A DNA stretch of 64,000 bases from Vespa crabro (Eukaryota; Arthropoda; Insecta; Hymenoptera; Vespidae), in contig NC_060968.1 in assembly GCF_910589235.1 (NCBI RefSeq), forward strand, positions 62,001-126,000, read 5' to 3'. Positions 12,501 through 24,960 of this stretch are shown piece after piece (within the stretch, counting starts at the first letter, position 1; each line of letters starts with the position of its first letter). A program made the position numbers and the translations under genes. Below the pieces are notes generated by a model. It had not been told where the DNA came from. It ran no database searches and saw only the letters and a program-made list of their open reading frames with translations.

Positions 12501-14969
12501 TCGAATAGTTGGAATAGTTCCAAGCTCGACAGTCGCATTACACGACACTTGTATAACTTTCCTTAGAATATTCGGGACATTTCCAATTCCGACCGCTGCA
12601 TTGGTTCTAAAGTAATTCGCATAATCTATCATCGACTAGATAGAATGCATCCTATATCGACAGTTGCTTTGTTTCACAAGTCACTCGCATAGCCTCCCAT
12701 CAACTATTCGCAGTACTTCGAAGTCCAACATTCGCATTGGTTCGAGCGATACTCGCATAAATTTCCCTTGACTAGTTGGAAGAATTTTCTAGTTCGACCG
12801 CCGCAATAGTTCTAGAATTAACCGCATAACTTTACCTCGACTAATTATAATATTTCCAAGACAGACAGTTGCATTGGTTAGAGTGGCCCTCGCATAAAAC
12901 TCCCTTGTCCACAAGAATATACGACATATACGACAACCTTATTACGACAGTCGAGTTATTTCACACTTCACTCGAATAACGTTTCTTCGTCTAGTCAGAA
13001 TATTTCCAGGCCCGACAATCGCATTGGTTTAGACGACACTTCCATAACTTTCCTTCGAATATTCGGGACATTTCCAAGTCCGACAGCCGCATTTGTTAAA
13101 GATGCACTCACATAACTATCGCCGTCTAGTCGGAATATTTCCGTTCTCAATAGTCGCATTGGTTTATTAGTCTCCCGCATATCTTTCTCCGTTTAGTCGA
13201 AATTTATCCATGTCCAACAACCGAATTTGTTCGAGAGGCACACTCATAACTTTCCCTCGAATAGTCGGATTTTTTCCAAGACCGATAGACGCATTTGTTC
13301 GGAAGGCACTCGCAAAACTTTACACGTCTAGTGGAAATAATTACAAGTCTAACCGTCGCATTAGTTCTACAATCACATGCATAAGTTTCCCTTCACTAGT
13401 CGGAATATTTTCAAGTTCATCAGCCGAATTTTTTCGAGAGTCACTCGGATAACATTTACCTATTAGTCGGGATGGCTCCAAGTCCGCCAGTCGCTTCGGT
13501 TCGAGTGCCATTCGCATAAGTTTCCATTGACTAGTCAGAATATTTCTAATTCCAAGATTCGTAATGTGTCGAGTTCCATCCACATAACTTTTAATGTACT
13601 AGGCGTAATATTGCCAAGTACGACAGCCGAATTAGTTTAATAGTCACTCGCATACCTTTCCTCTGACTAGACGTAATATTTCCAAGTCCCACGGCTGCAT
13701 TGATTCGTTAAGTAATCGCAATAATTTCCCCCAACTTATTGGGATATTTCCGAGTCCAACCGTTGCATTGTTTCCAGAAAAACTTGCATAAGTTTCGTCC
13801 AACTTGTCGGAATAGTCCCAAGTCCGACATCCGCTTTTGTTCGAGAAGCACTCGCATAACTTTGCTTCTAAAAGTCGGAATATTTCCAATTCCGATAGTC
13901 GCTTTAGTCATAAGGCACTCTAATAACTTTCCCTTGACTCGTCAGAATATTTCCTAGACTGACAGTCGTATTGATTCACATGACACTTGCAATACTTTCC
14001 CTCGATTAATCGAAATATTTCCATGTGCGACAGTCGCATTAGTCCGTGTGACACTCACATAACTTTCCCGCAAAGCAGTCGGAATATTTGCAAGTACGAC
14101 TGACGTATTGGTTCGAGAGACATTCCCATAAAATTTTCTCGACTATTCAAAATATCAGCAAGGCCGACAGCCACATTGATTCGAGAGGCATTCGTATAAA
14201 TTTCCCTAGTCATGTCTGTAATTTACAAGTACACCCGACGCATTCAATTACAGTGAAACCCGTATAACTTTGCCTCGACTAGTCGGAAAATTTTTAAGTA
14301 GGACCATCGAGTTGTTTTCACAAGTAATTCGCAAAGCTCCCCCTCGACAAGTCAGGATATATTCATTTCAGACATTCGCATTAGATCACAAATTACTCTT
14401 ATATTATTCTCTAGACTAGTCTGGATATTTTCAAGTCCAGCAGTCGCATTGTTTCTATTGTCACTCGCATAACTATTCCTTGACTATTTTGAATATTTAC
14501 AAGTCCGACAGCCAAACTGGTTCGATATGACTTCGCACAATTTTACCTCGACAAAAAGGAATGTTTCCAAGTCCGACAGTAGCAATGGATCGGGAGCCAC
14601 TCGCAAAATCTTCACTTTACAAGTCGGATTATTTTCCAGCCCGAAGGTCGTATTTTTGTGAGACGCACACGTGTAACTTTTAAGCCCATAGGGGGAATGT
14701 TTCCAATTCCGTCAACCGCTTTGATTGGAGAGTCACTCGCATAAATTTCCCGCAACTAGTCGGAACATTTTCATGTTCGACAGTCTTATTAGTCCAAGAG
14801 TCACTAGCATACTTTCCCTCGACTGGTCGGGAAGTAATTATGTCCAACAGTGTCATTGATTCACAGGTAATTCACGTAACTCACCCCCGACTAGTCGGGA
14901 TATTTTCAAGTCAGAGAGTCACATTGGTTGACAAGTTACTCGCATAACTTTCCTTCAGCTATTTGGAAT
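6506..14969 (+). repeat. 68-bp satellite, array 1 (forward), about 125 monomers
   Basis: Tandem units with a period of 68 bp; for example, units start at 8170 and 8238, and at 14897 and 14965. The consensus blocks in order are GGAATATTTCC, AAGTCCGACAGTCGCATTGG, TTCGAGAGGCACTCGC, ATAACTTTCCCT and CGACTAGTCG, the last overlapping the next unit. Monomers differ from each other by perhaps 10 to 30% by eye, mostly by substitutions and one- to three-base indels. A second common version replaces TTCGAGAGGCACTCGC with TTCACAAGTCACTCGC. The consensus has about 50% GC and six CpGs. No gene, LINE or other element is visible inside this stretch. Confidence 0.97.
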
Positions 14970-15884
14970 TGTTACGTCTCATAAGCTATGTACTTTAATA
15001 GAGCTAACACCAAAGTAAGTATGCTATTCCGACCCTTTCGGGTGATTTGTGCCTTTTTCGGCCCTTACCTGCCTGGGCAGTTCAATTGGCTCGGGATTGG
15101 CACCGAACAGAGTGTCGAATCGATATTACAAATACTCACTTTCCTCTTGGGAAGACAATCCAAGCTGATGGTGGAGCCTTATTTCCAGATATTTGGGGAT
15201 CCTAGAGTCCAAAATCGGAAGGTCCAGTGGGGGCACCCACCTTCTAGAGAGCTGCAGGTGAATCAGGCGGTATGGGGGAAAATTTTCTTTCTCTTCTGTA
15301 ATTAATTCCACACCCAATGTATCGTTATAAATATCGGTTTCGTGGTAAAGTTCCTTTAACAGACGACGTAGTTGATATTTTCTACCACCGCGACGTACCT
15401 TCGGCATTAGGAGGGCAGGTATTTGGAAGAGGTGGTTGATTGGAGGTAGGAGAGAAAGAAAACAGTGTCGTCCGTGCGGATCGTCCTCACCGAAACGACA
15501 ATTTTATAGGAGGATACTCGTGCGGTACGTCCTCACCGAGCAATAAGGATGGATGAATGTATGGATATAAAAAAATCATGCACTGGTTAACAATAAAAAT
15601 TTTAATGATGTATTAAATGTTTCACTAAAGTATACTGAATAATTACACCTTTGGATGATGTTCCGCACGCGAACGCGGTTATTTTATTGTTAAAAAAATT
15701 TAATTTTAATATCAATTGAAGGGTTCTAACTTATTTAATTGACAAAGATAAACTGAAGCGTATAATTCTAAATTGGATAATGACTGCTTAAGGCTCAAGT
15801 CTAGGAGCTTGCAACATGTTGAGTTAGGCTGCGAACGATGACTGACTGACGACGCCCTTTGCTCCTCCTAGGGCGAGTCCGGTT

Positions 15885-15905
15885 GACGTCACTGCGCATA
15901 TGCGC
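15885..15905. promoter_or_regulatory. CRE-like and NRF1-like palindromes in the putative LTR
   Basis: TGACGTCA (a full CREB/ATF-type palindrome) is followed within a few bases by GCGCATATGCGC, a 12-bp palindrome resembling an NRF1 site with a wider centre. They sit in the CpG-rich part of the putative LTR, where a promoter would be plausible. Site recognition only; no function is demonstrated. Confidence 0.35.
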
Positions 15906-15907
15906 CG

Positions 15908-15991
15908 CTCGCGCTTGCCGCCTAAGTGCGGCGGTGGTGGGGCGCGCCTCTCGCGCTTGCCGCCTAAGTGCGGTAGTGGTGGGACAGAACA
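15908..15991. repeat. 42-bp tandem duplication, GC-rich
   Basis: Two copies of a unit beginning CTCGCGCTTGCCGCCTAAGT start at 15908 and 15950. They differ at a few positions, e.g. GGCGGTGG against GGTAGTGG. The 42-bp length equals 14 codons, which produces a repetitive minus-strand frame (PHLGGKRERR twice); I take that as a by-product. Confidence 0.85.
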
Positions 15992-18019
15992 ATGCGAGTG
16001 TTCCTTTATTCCCTCATCCAAGTATTGCTTTCGCTCGGTGGTTATCACCGGATGTAATTCTCGGAGCTCTTAGCCCATGGTTATTAGCAGGTGTGGTTCC
16101 GAAAATGATGTCGATATCGTTGCTTTTAATACTTGGAACGCAGGATGTTAAAATCCATATCACCGGATATCGTCTCGCCATAATCGATAAGTATGTCTCG
16201 CAATTATTTATTACATTTATTTAAAGAAATTTCTCGCAGTAATTTCCCATGGTTGTTGAACATTAATTCATAAGGGTAATTGTTTATTTTATTACAGGGT
16301 TGCATGTATATGTGTATATTTTGTTAATATGGGTCCCGATTTGTTAGATAATTATTATTATTCTTTTAAGTGTTTTAATGTATTATTAATAAGAAGGTGC
16401 TAGTAGTAACAGGTGCTTATAAGTTATCTTAGCTAATATTGCTAGTGGTAAAATTATCGATATTTTGAATATTTTGCCTACGAATGAGCGATATGAAGTA
16501 TGAAGGTTGATCCCCTTTATTTAAGCTAGCTAATGTATTAATCTTTGATTTATACTATAGTTTACATATGTTATTCCCTTTTTTTAATTATTATTTACAT
16601 ACGTCGCCTGTCGCGGGATTTAACAGGAATATTTCCTCGTCCGACAGTCGCATTGTTTCGAGAGGGACTCGCATACCTTTCCTTCTACTTGGCGGAATAC
16701 TACTTAGTCCGTCATGCGCATTGGTCCGAGCGGCATTGGCATAACTTTCCTTCGTCTTATCGGAATGTTTCCAAAACCAGCAGCCGCATTGTTGCACATT
16801 TCACTCGCATAGTTCTCTCTTTACTAGTAGTGATATTTCCCAGTCAGACAGTCGCATTGATTCACAAGTCACTCACCTAACTCTCCATCGAAATATAAGT
16901 ATCTTTCCAAGTCCTTTTAGTTTGAGTAGCTTTAGTTTGATTGGCATTAGTTTGAGTGACACTCTAATAAGTTTCCCTTGACTAGTCAGAGTAGTTCTCA
17001 TTCCGAGAGTCATATTATTCCGTTAACCAGACACATAACTTTCTGTTGACCAAATAGAATACTTCCTAATTGCTGCAGCCGCATTGTTTCGAGAGGCACC
17101 CGCATAACTATCTTTCGATTAGGCGGGTCATTTCCAAGTGCCACAATCGTAATAGTCCGAGTGGCATTCGCATAATTTTCCCTCGTCTAGTCGGTATATT
17201 TCTATGAATGACAGACGCATTGGTTAGATAACCAAACGCATAAATTTTCCTCGACTAGTCTGTAGTATTATTTCCAAGTCAGACAGTTGTACAGCGTCCA
17301 CAGTCATTAGCATTACTTTCACGTTACTAGTCAGTATATTTCCAAGTACGACAGCCGCATTGATTCGATACACACCCGCAAATCTTTCCATCGACTAGTC
17401 GGAATATTTCCATTCCGACAGACGCTTTGGTTCCAGAATCGCTCGAATAACTTTCCATCGAATAGTCGGAATAGTACCACGACCGACAGCTGCATTGTTT
17501 CGAAAGGTAGTAGCATATCATTCCCTCCACTAGTTGGGATATTTTCAATTGTGACAGTATCATTGGATCAAGAGGCACTCGCATATCTTTACTTTAACTA
17601 GTCAATTTATTTATAAGTCCGACAGGCGCTATGGTTCAAGAGTTACTTGCAAAACTTTATCTCGACAAGTTGGAATATTTCCATGATCGACAGTCCTATT
17701 GGTTGAAAATCACTCTAATAACTTTCCCTCGTCTAGTCGAAATATTTCCAAGTCCGACAGCCTCATGTTTAGAAGATCAATCGCATATCTTTCGTTGGAA
17801 GTGGCGGGATGTTTACATGACCAACAGTCGCAGTGGTCGCAATGTCATACACATAACCTCTCTTTCGACTAGTTGCAATTTTTCAAAGTCCAACAGTCGC
17901 AATGGTGCGATTGGCACTCTCATAATTTTCTCTTGAATATTTCCATTCCGACAGACGCATTGGTTCCAGAGTCACTCGAATAACTTTTCATCGAATAGTC
18001 GGATTATTTCCAAGGCCGG

Positions 18020-18440
18020 CAGTCGCTAAATATAGAATCGCTCTATTCTATTTTTCCCTCTACTCGTCGGATTATATTATGTTCGACAGTTGGCTTCGTT
18101 CGAGAAGCACTCGTATAATTATCCCTCTTCTAGACGGAATGTTTTCAAGTGCGACAATTAAATTGGTTTGAATCACACTCTCATTACTCTCTCTCTCGAT
18201 AAGTCGGAAACATTCTAAGTTCGACAATCGCATTGATTTTATTAGCACTCTCATATCTTTCCCTCGACTAGGCCGAATATTTCTACGGCGTATAGACGCT
18301 TTGTTTCTAGAAGCACTTGCATAAATTTCCCTCAACTAGTCGAAACACTTCAAAGTTCGATAGCCGTTTTGTTTACAGTGTCACTCACATCACATTCCCT
18401 CCACTAGTTTGTATACAATCAAATCTGACAGCCGCATTGG
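18020..18440 (+). repeat. Duplicated block of satellite monomers, copy 1 (partner 24440-24850)
   Basis: About six consecutive monomers share private variants in the same order with 24440-24850. Examples are GTCGCTAA followed by TAGAAT, then CTACTCGTCGGATTAT, GAAGCA before a TCGTATAA, TCATTACTCTCT, TTAGCACTCTCATATCTTTC and TTGTTTCTAGAAGCAC. Anchors at 18301 and 24716 give an offset of 6415 bp. Confidence 0.85.
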
Positions 18441-21400
18441 ACCAATAGGTTCTCTCCCAACAATCCTTCGACTACGCGGAATATTTCCAATTCCGATAGT
18501 CGCTTTAGTTCTGTAATGACTCGCATAACTTTCCCTCTACCAGTTGGAAAATTTTCATGACTGCCAGACGATTTGCTCTGAGAGGCCCCCACTGATTCGA
18601 AAGTTGTATTGTAGGACAATTCAGAATATTTCCTAGTCTGAAAATCATATTGTAGGGAAATGCACACGGATAACTTTTACTCGACTAGTGGAAATGTTTC
18701 TAAGTCTGACAACTTCTTTGATTCGAGAGTCATTCGTATAACTTTTACTCGACTTTACCGAATATTTTCAAGACCGACTAACAAATTGGTTATAAAGGCA
18801 CACCTACAACTTTTCCTCGACTAGTCGGAAAATTTCCAAATCCGACAGCCGCATTGTATACAGAGTCACCCGTATATCTTTCCACGATTAGTTGGAAGAG
18901 TTCCAGGTGGGACAGTTGCATTGGTACGAGATTCAATCGCATAATTTCCTTTCGTCTAGTCAGAACAATTCCATGTCCGACAGCCGTATTTGTTCGATAT
19001 AACTAGCATAACTTTCCTTTGGCAACTCCGAATATCTCCTGTTACGAAAGTCGCTTTAATGTAGAAATGACTCGCATAACTCTCCCTCGGCTAGTTGGAT
19101 TCGTTCCAAGTCCGACAGTATCGGATTTGGTTCGAGAGGGACTCGGATAAATTTCGTCCGACTTGTTCGAATACATAAAAGTGCAACAACCGTATTGTTT
19201 CGAGAGGAACTAGCTTATCCTTCCATCGACCAGACGTTATATTTCCGAGTTTGACATTCGGATTGATTCAAATGTTACTCATATAACTCTCTGTCGACTA
19301 GTTCGGATATTTCCAAGTCAGACAGACGCATTAGTTCACAAGTTAGTAACATAACTTTCGCTCGACTAGTCGGAATGTTCCCAAGTCCGACAGCCGCATT
19401 GATTCGAGAGGCACTTGCAAAACTTTACTTCGACTAGTTTGATTATTTCTAAGTCCGACAGCCGTATTTGTTCAAGAGGCACTCGCATAACTTTCCTTCA
19501 ACCAGTCCGAATATATCCAAATCTGTCTATCGCATTGTTTCACTAATAATTCACATAACTTTCTCTTGAATAGTCGTAATGTTTCCAAGTCTCAAAGCCG
19601 CTTTGCTTCCAGAGGCACTGCTATAACTTTCCCTCGGCTAGTCGGATTATTCCCATGTCCGACATCCGTATTGGAACGAGATGTATTCTCATAACTTTTC
19701 CTCGACTAGACGGAATATTTTCAAGCCCGACAGTAGATTGCTTTACAAATCACGCGCATAAGTTTCCTCCGACTAGTAAGAATATTACCATTGTCGAGAG
19801 TCTCTATTTTTAAAGTGGCAATCGAATAACATTCACCAGAATAGTCGGAATATTATCAAGTCCAAGAGCCACATTGGTTCGATAGGCACTCGCATAACTT
19901 TCCCCGACTAGTCGGATTATTTCCATGTCCGACAGCCGCTTTGGTTCGAGAGGCACTCGCATAACTTTCCACGACTTGTCGGGTTATTTCCAAGTCCGGC
20001 AGTCGCATTGGATCACATTTCACTTGCATAACATTCCCTACACTAGACAAAATATTTCAAAGTCCAACAGTCGTCTTCGATCGAGAGGCCGTCGCACAAC
20101 TTTACCTGTAATAGTCGGAATATTTCCAAGTCAGACAGACGCATTGGACCACAAATCACTTGCATAACTTTTTTTGGATTAGACGGTATATATACAAAGC
20201 CTGTAGCCTTAGTGGCTCTAGAGGTACTTGCATAAATTTTCCTCTACTAGTCGGAATATTTCCAAGTCCGACAACCGCTTTGAATCGAGAATCACTCGCA
20301 TAACATGGACTACTCGAAAAATTTCCACGTTCAACAGCCAAATAGGTTCCAAAGGAACACGAATAACATTTCTCCCATTAGTTGGGTTATTTCCAAGGTT
20401 GACAACTGCTTTGGCTCGAGAGATCGTCGCATAACTTTCCATCGACTAGTTGGGTTATTTCCAAATTCGATAGTGGCATTAGTTCACAAGTCAGTCGCTT
20501 AAGTTTCCCTCGACTACTCGGAATATTACCAAGTCCGACAGTCGTTCTTTTTCGAGTGACACACACATAACCTTCGTACGACTAATTAGAATATTTCCAA
20601 GTCCTACTACCGCATTGGTTTGATAGGCCCTCGCCTAACTTTCCCTCGACTAGTCGAATTATTACCAAATCCGACAGTCACATTGGTTCACAAGTCAATC
20701 GCATAACTCTCCCTCGAATTGCAGGAAACATTCCTAATCCAACAGTCGCTTTAGTTTGAGTGGCATTCTCATTAGCTTCCCTCGGCTAGTAAGAATATTT
20801 CTCAGTAAGAAAGCCACATTTGTACGAGAGGTACTCGCATAACTTTCCTACGACTACTCGGATTATATTTAACACCACCTATCGCATCGGTTCTCATGTT
20901 GCTCGCATATCTTTCCCTCGGCTAGTTGGAATATATCTAAATGCGACTGTCTTATTGGTTCGAGAGGCACGCTCATAACTTTCACTCGATTAGCAGTATA
21001 CTTACAAGACTGATAGCCTAATTGGATCGATAAGTACTAGCACATTTTCCTCGACTTGTCGGCATATTTCCAAGTCAAACAGCCGCATTGGTTCATGAGT
21101 CAATCGTGTAATTTTCCCTCGACTACTAGAAATATATCCAAGTGCGACAGTCGCATTGGATCGAGAGACACAAACTTTCCGACGATAAGTCGGAAAATTT
21201 CCATGTCCGCCAGTCTTGTTTGTCCAAGAGACACTCGCATAAATTTTCCTCGACAAGTCAGAATATTTTCCAGACCGACAGCCGCATTGGTTCGGGAGCC
21301 ACTCGCATAACTCTTCCTCGACTGGTCGGTATATTTTTTATACCACAGTCGCATTGATTCACAGGTACTTCGCATAACTCATCCTCGTCTAGTCGTTATG

Positions 21401-24400
21401 TTTTCAAGAAAGACAGTAACATCGGCAACAGAGGTATTCGCATAACTTTCCCTAGACTTGTAGATGTATTTCCAAGCCGGTCTGTCGCATTGTTTCACAA
21501 ATCATTCGCGTAACTCTCCTTCGCTAGTCGGAATATTTCTAAGTCCGACAGACACATGGGAACGAGAAACACTCGCAAAACTTTCCCTCGACTATTCGCA
21601 ATATTTACGAATCCTATAGCCGCATTAGTTCTAAACGCATTCACACATTTTCAAGTCCGACCATCGCAATAGTTCTAGAATCACTCGCATAACATTTCCT
21701 CGTCTAGTAGTGATAATTTCAAGTCCGACAGCTGCATTATATTGAGATTCACTTGCATAAATTTCCCTCAGCAAATCAGGATATTTCCAAGACAGACCGT
21801 CGCATTGGTTACAATTTATCTCGCACAGATTTCCCCCGACTATTCGGTATATTACTAAGATCGACAACAGTATTGGTTAGAGAAGCACTCACAAAAATTT
21901 CCCTTGACTAATCGGTATACTTCCAAATCCGACCGTCACATTAGTTCTAGAATCACTCGCAGAAACAACAGCCGCATTGGTTCACAAGGCACTCGCATAA
22001 CTTTCCTTCGATTTGAAGGCATAGTTCCATTTGCGACCCTCGCATTTGTCTTAGAGTCACTCGCAAAATTTTCTCTCGAACAATCGGAATATTTCTTAGT
22101 CCGACAGCCGCATTTTTTCGAGAGGCACGGGAATAAATTTCTCCGACTTGTGGGAATAATAACTAGCCCGACGGTCGCAGTTGATTTAGAATCACTCGCA
22201 TAACCTTTCCTCAATCTGTCGTAATGTTTCCAAGTACGAAAGCTGCATTGGTTCGTGAGGCGCTTGATTAATTTTCTTTCGACTAATCGGGATATTTTCA
22301 AACCCAAAAGACGCATTGGTTCTAAAGTCACTCGCATAACATTCCCCGACTAGTCGGAATATTTCCAAATACCACAGTCGCATTGGTTAGTGTGGCACCC
22401 GCATTACGTTCCCTCAACTAGTCGTAATATTTTCTGGACCGCCAGTCTTATTGGTTCGAAAGGGATTCGCTAAACTTTAATTCAACTAGTCGGAATAATT
22501 CCAAGCCTGAATTTCGCATTGGTTCGAGGGGCACTTGCATAACTTTTCCTCGATTACTCGGAATATTTCCAAATCAGACAATTGCATTGGTTCCGAGTGG
22601 CACACTGCTAACATTCTCTCGACAAGTCGGAATATTTTTAAGTTCGACACACACAATGGTTCGAGTGGCACTCTCATAACTTTGCCTCGACTAGTAGGGA
22701 TGTTTCTGGATCCAACAGGCGCATTCGTACGAGAGACACTCGTACAACTAATCCTCGACTAGTCGGAATATTTTCATTTCCGAAACACGCATTTAATCGT
22801 GTGGCACTCTGATAACATTCTATCGACCAGTCGGAATTTTTGTAGTACAGACAGTCGCATTGGTTCGAGAGGCACTCGAATTATTATCACTCAACTAGTC
22901 GGAATTCTTCCAAGTCCGATGGTCGCATTAGTAGGAGAGGAACTCGCATTTCTTTCCCTCTTATCGGAATACTTCCAAGTCTGACCGTCACATTGTCTCA
23001 AGAGGAATTTGAATAAATTTTTCATATCTAGACAAAGAATTTCCAAATATGACAGTCGCATTTGTTCCAAAATCAGTCCCATACAATTCTTTCGACAGGC
23101 GTTCGCATAACTTTTCCTCGACTAAGCGATATATTTCCAAGTCCGACAGCTGCATTGGCCCGCGAGTCCCAAGCATAAATTTCCCCCGACTATTCATAAT
23201 GTTTCCAAGTTCGATAGCCACGTTGGTTCGAGAGGAACTCGCATGAGTTTCCTTCAACTAGTTGGAATATGTCCAAGCACGTGAGTAACATTGGTACGAA
23301 TGGCACTCGCATAAAATTCATTAGAATAGTCGGTATATGTCGAGATACGACAGTCCCGTTGATTCAAGAATCACTTGCATATGTATCCTTCGACTAATTG
23401 AAATATATCCAAGTCCGAAGGATGCATACTTTCGTGGGGCACTCGCAAAACTTACCGTCGACAAGTAAGAATATTTCCAATTCCGACAGTCGCATTCTTC
23501 CACAAGTCAATTGCAATTCTCTAATTCGAATAGATGATATATATCTATATCCAGCAATGGCATTAGTTCGAGTGGCACTCGCATAACTTTCACTCGAATA
23601 TACGGAATATCTTTATATCCAGGAGACACATTATTTCACAAGTCACTCGCATAACTTTCCTTATATTAATCGGATTATTTCTATGTCCTTAATTCGTATT
23701 GTTTCGAAGAACATTCGCCTAACTTCCACTCGATTTGTCGAAATATTTCCAAGTCCGACTTTAGCAATGATTCAAGAGGCATTTATACAACTTTCCCACG
23801 ACTAGTCGGAATATTACCAAGTCCGATAGTCTCATTGGTTCGAGAAGCCCTATCATAATAATCCTGCGTATAGTCGGAATATTTCTATGATCGGTAGTCG
23901 CATTGGTTCGAGAGGCTCTCTCACATCTTCCCATCGACTAGGCAGAGTATTTCCATGTGCGGCAGTCGCATTGGTTGGTGATGCAACCGTATAACTATCC
24001 CTCGACAAGTCAGAAAATTTCCAATTCCGAATGTTGTATTGGTTCGAGATTGACTCGTGTTGCATTCTATCGACTAGGCGGAAGACTTCTAGGTCCGACA
24101 GTCGCATCGGTTCGGGATGCACTCGTATTTCTTCCTCTCGTCTAGTCGGAATATTTCCATCTTCGATAGTCGGATTCGTTCAAGAGGAACTCGCATAACT
24201 TTCCCTTGACTAACAGCAACAATTCAAATTCTTACAGCAGCAATGGTGCTGGAGCCATTCGCATGACTTTCCCTCAACTATACGTATTATTTCTAGAACT
24301 GCCAGTTGCATCGGGTCGAGTGGTACTCTAATAACATTATCTCGACCAGTCGAAGTACTTCTAGGTCAGACAGGTGCATTGGTTCGAATGGCAATCATAT

Positions 24401-24439
24401 ACCTTTCCCTCGACTGGTCGGTATATTTCCAAGGGTGGC

Positions 24440-24960
24440 AGTAGCTAAGTTTAGAATGGCACTATACTATCTTTCCCTCTATTCGTCGGATTATTTTTAC
24501 GGATGACAGTCGCATTCGTTCGAGAAGCAATCGTATAACTACCCCTCCTCTAGCCGGAATGTTTCCAATTTCGACAGTTGCATAGGTTTGACACTTTCAT
24601 TACTCTCTTTCGAGAAATCGGAAACTTTCTAAGTTGTACAATCGCTTTGGTCCGATTAGCACTCTCATATCTTTCCCTCGACTAGTCCGATTTTTTCTAA
24701 GGCCCACAGTCATGTTGTTTCTAGAAGCACTCGCATAAATATACTTCGATTAATCGAAACAATTCCATGTCCGACAGCCACTTTGTTTCCAGTGTAACTC
24801 GCATAACAATCCCTCCACTAGTTGGTAAATTTCCAAATATGACAGTCGCATTGAATCGAGAGGCCCACTCATAACTTTTCCTCGACTACTCGGAATAGTT
24901 GCAAGACCCGTGAATGCTTTGTTTCCAGTCACTTGAATAACTTTCCCTCAACTAGGCGTA
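24440..24960 (+). repeat. Duplicated block of satellite monomers, copy 2 (partners 18020-18440 and 11990-12180)
   Basis: The left part pairs with 18020-18440. The right part (from about 24770) pairs with 11990-12180 through CGCATAACAATC, CGACTACTCGGAATA, TTGCAAGACCC and a shared ten-base shortening around TCCAGTCAC/TACAGTCAC. Anchors at 12104 and 24883 are 12779 bp apart, or 11118 bp after subtracting the LTR and its target duplication. Confidence 0.8.

Larger units (their letters stand above)
14970..16625. mobile_element. Probable solo LTR (TG...CA, 5-bp target duplication)
   Basis: The element starts TGTTACG and ends TTTAACA, giving the TG...CA ends and short TGTTA/TAACA terminal inversion typical of LTRs. 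GGAAT flanks it on both sides (14965-14969 and 16626-16630). The satellite unit starting at 14965 is 68 bp after the previous one and continues at 16626, so excising the element and one GGAAT restores the array exactly. No second internal copy of the ends was seen and no gag-pol motif, which favours a solo LTR of 1656 bp, long but possible; a non-autonomous element is the alternative. Inside are an AATAAA at about 15587, an AT-rich middle and a GC-rich CpG-dense part at 15855-15995. A 93-codon minus frame (15407-15126) is unrecognised. Confidence 0.75.

Noticed and set aside
15126..15407. 93-codon minus-strand frame (MPKVRRGGRKYQLRRLL...) in the putative LTR
   Set aside because: Its composition looks protein-like, but it has no recognised motif and lies inside an element whose ends look like an LTR. 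A splice-donor-like CAGGTAAG lies downstream on the same strand near 15065. Kept as unexplained rather than called a gene.
15824..16048. Pro/Arg-rich minus-strand frames with PHLGGKRERR twice
   Set aside because: Direct by-product of the 42-bp (14-codon) tandem duplication.
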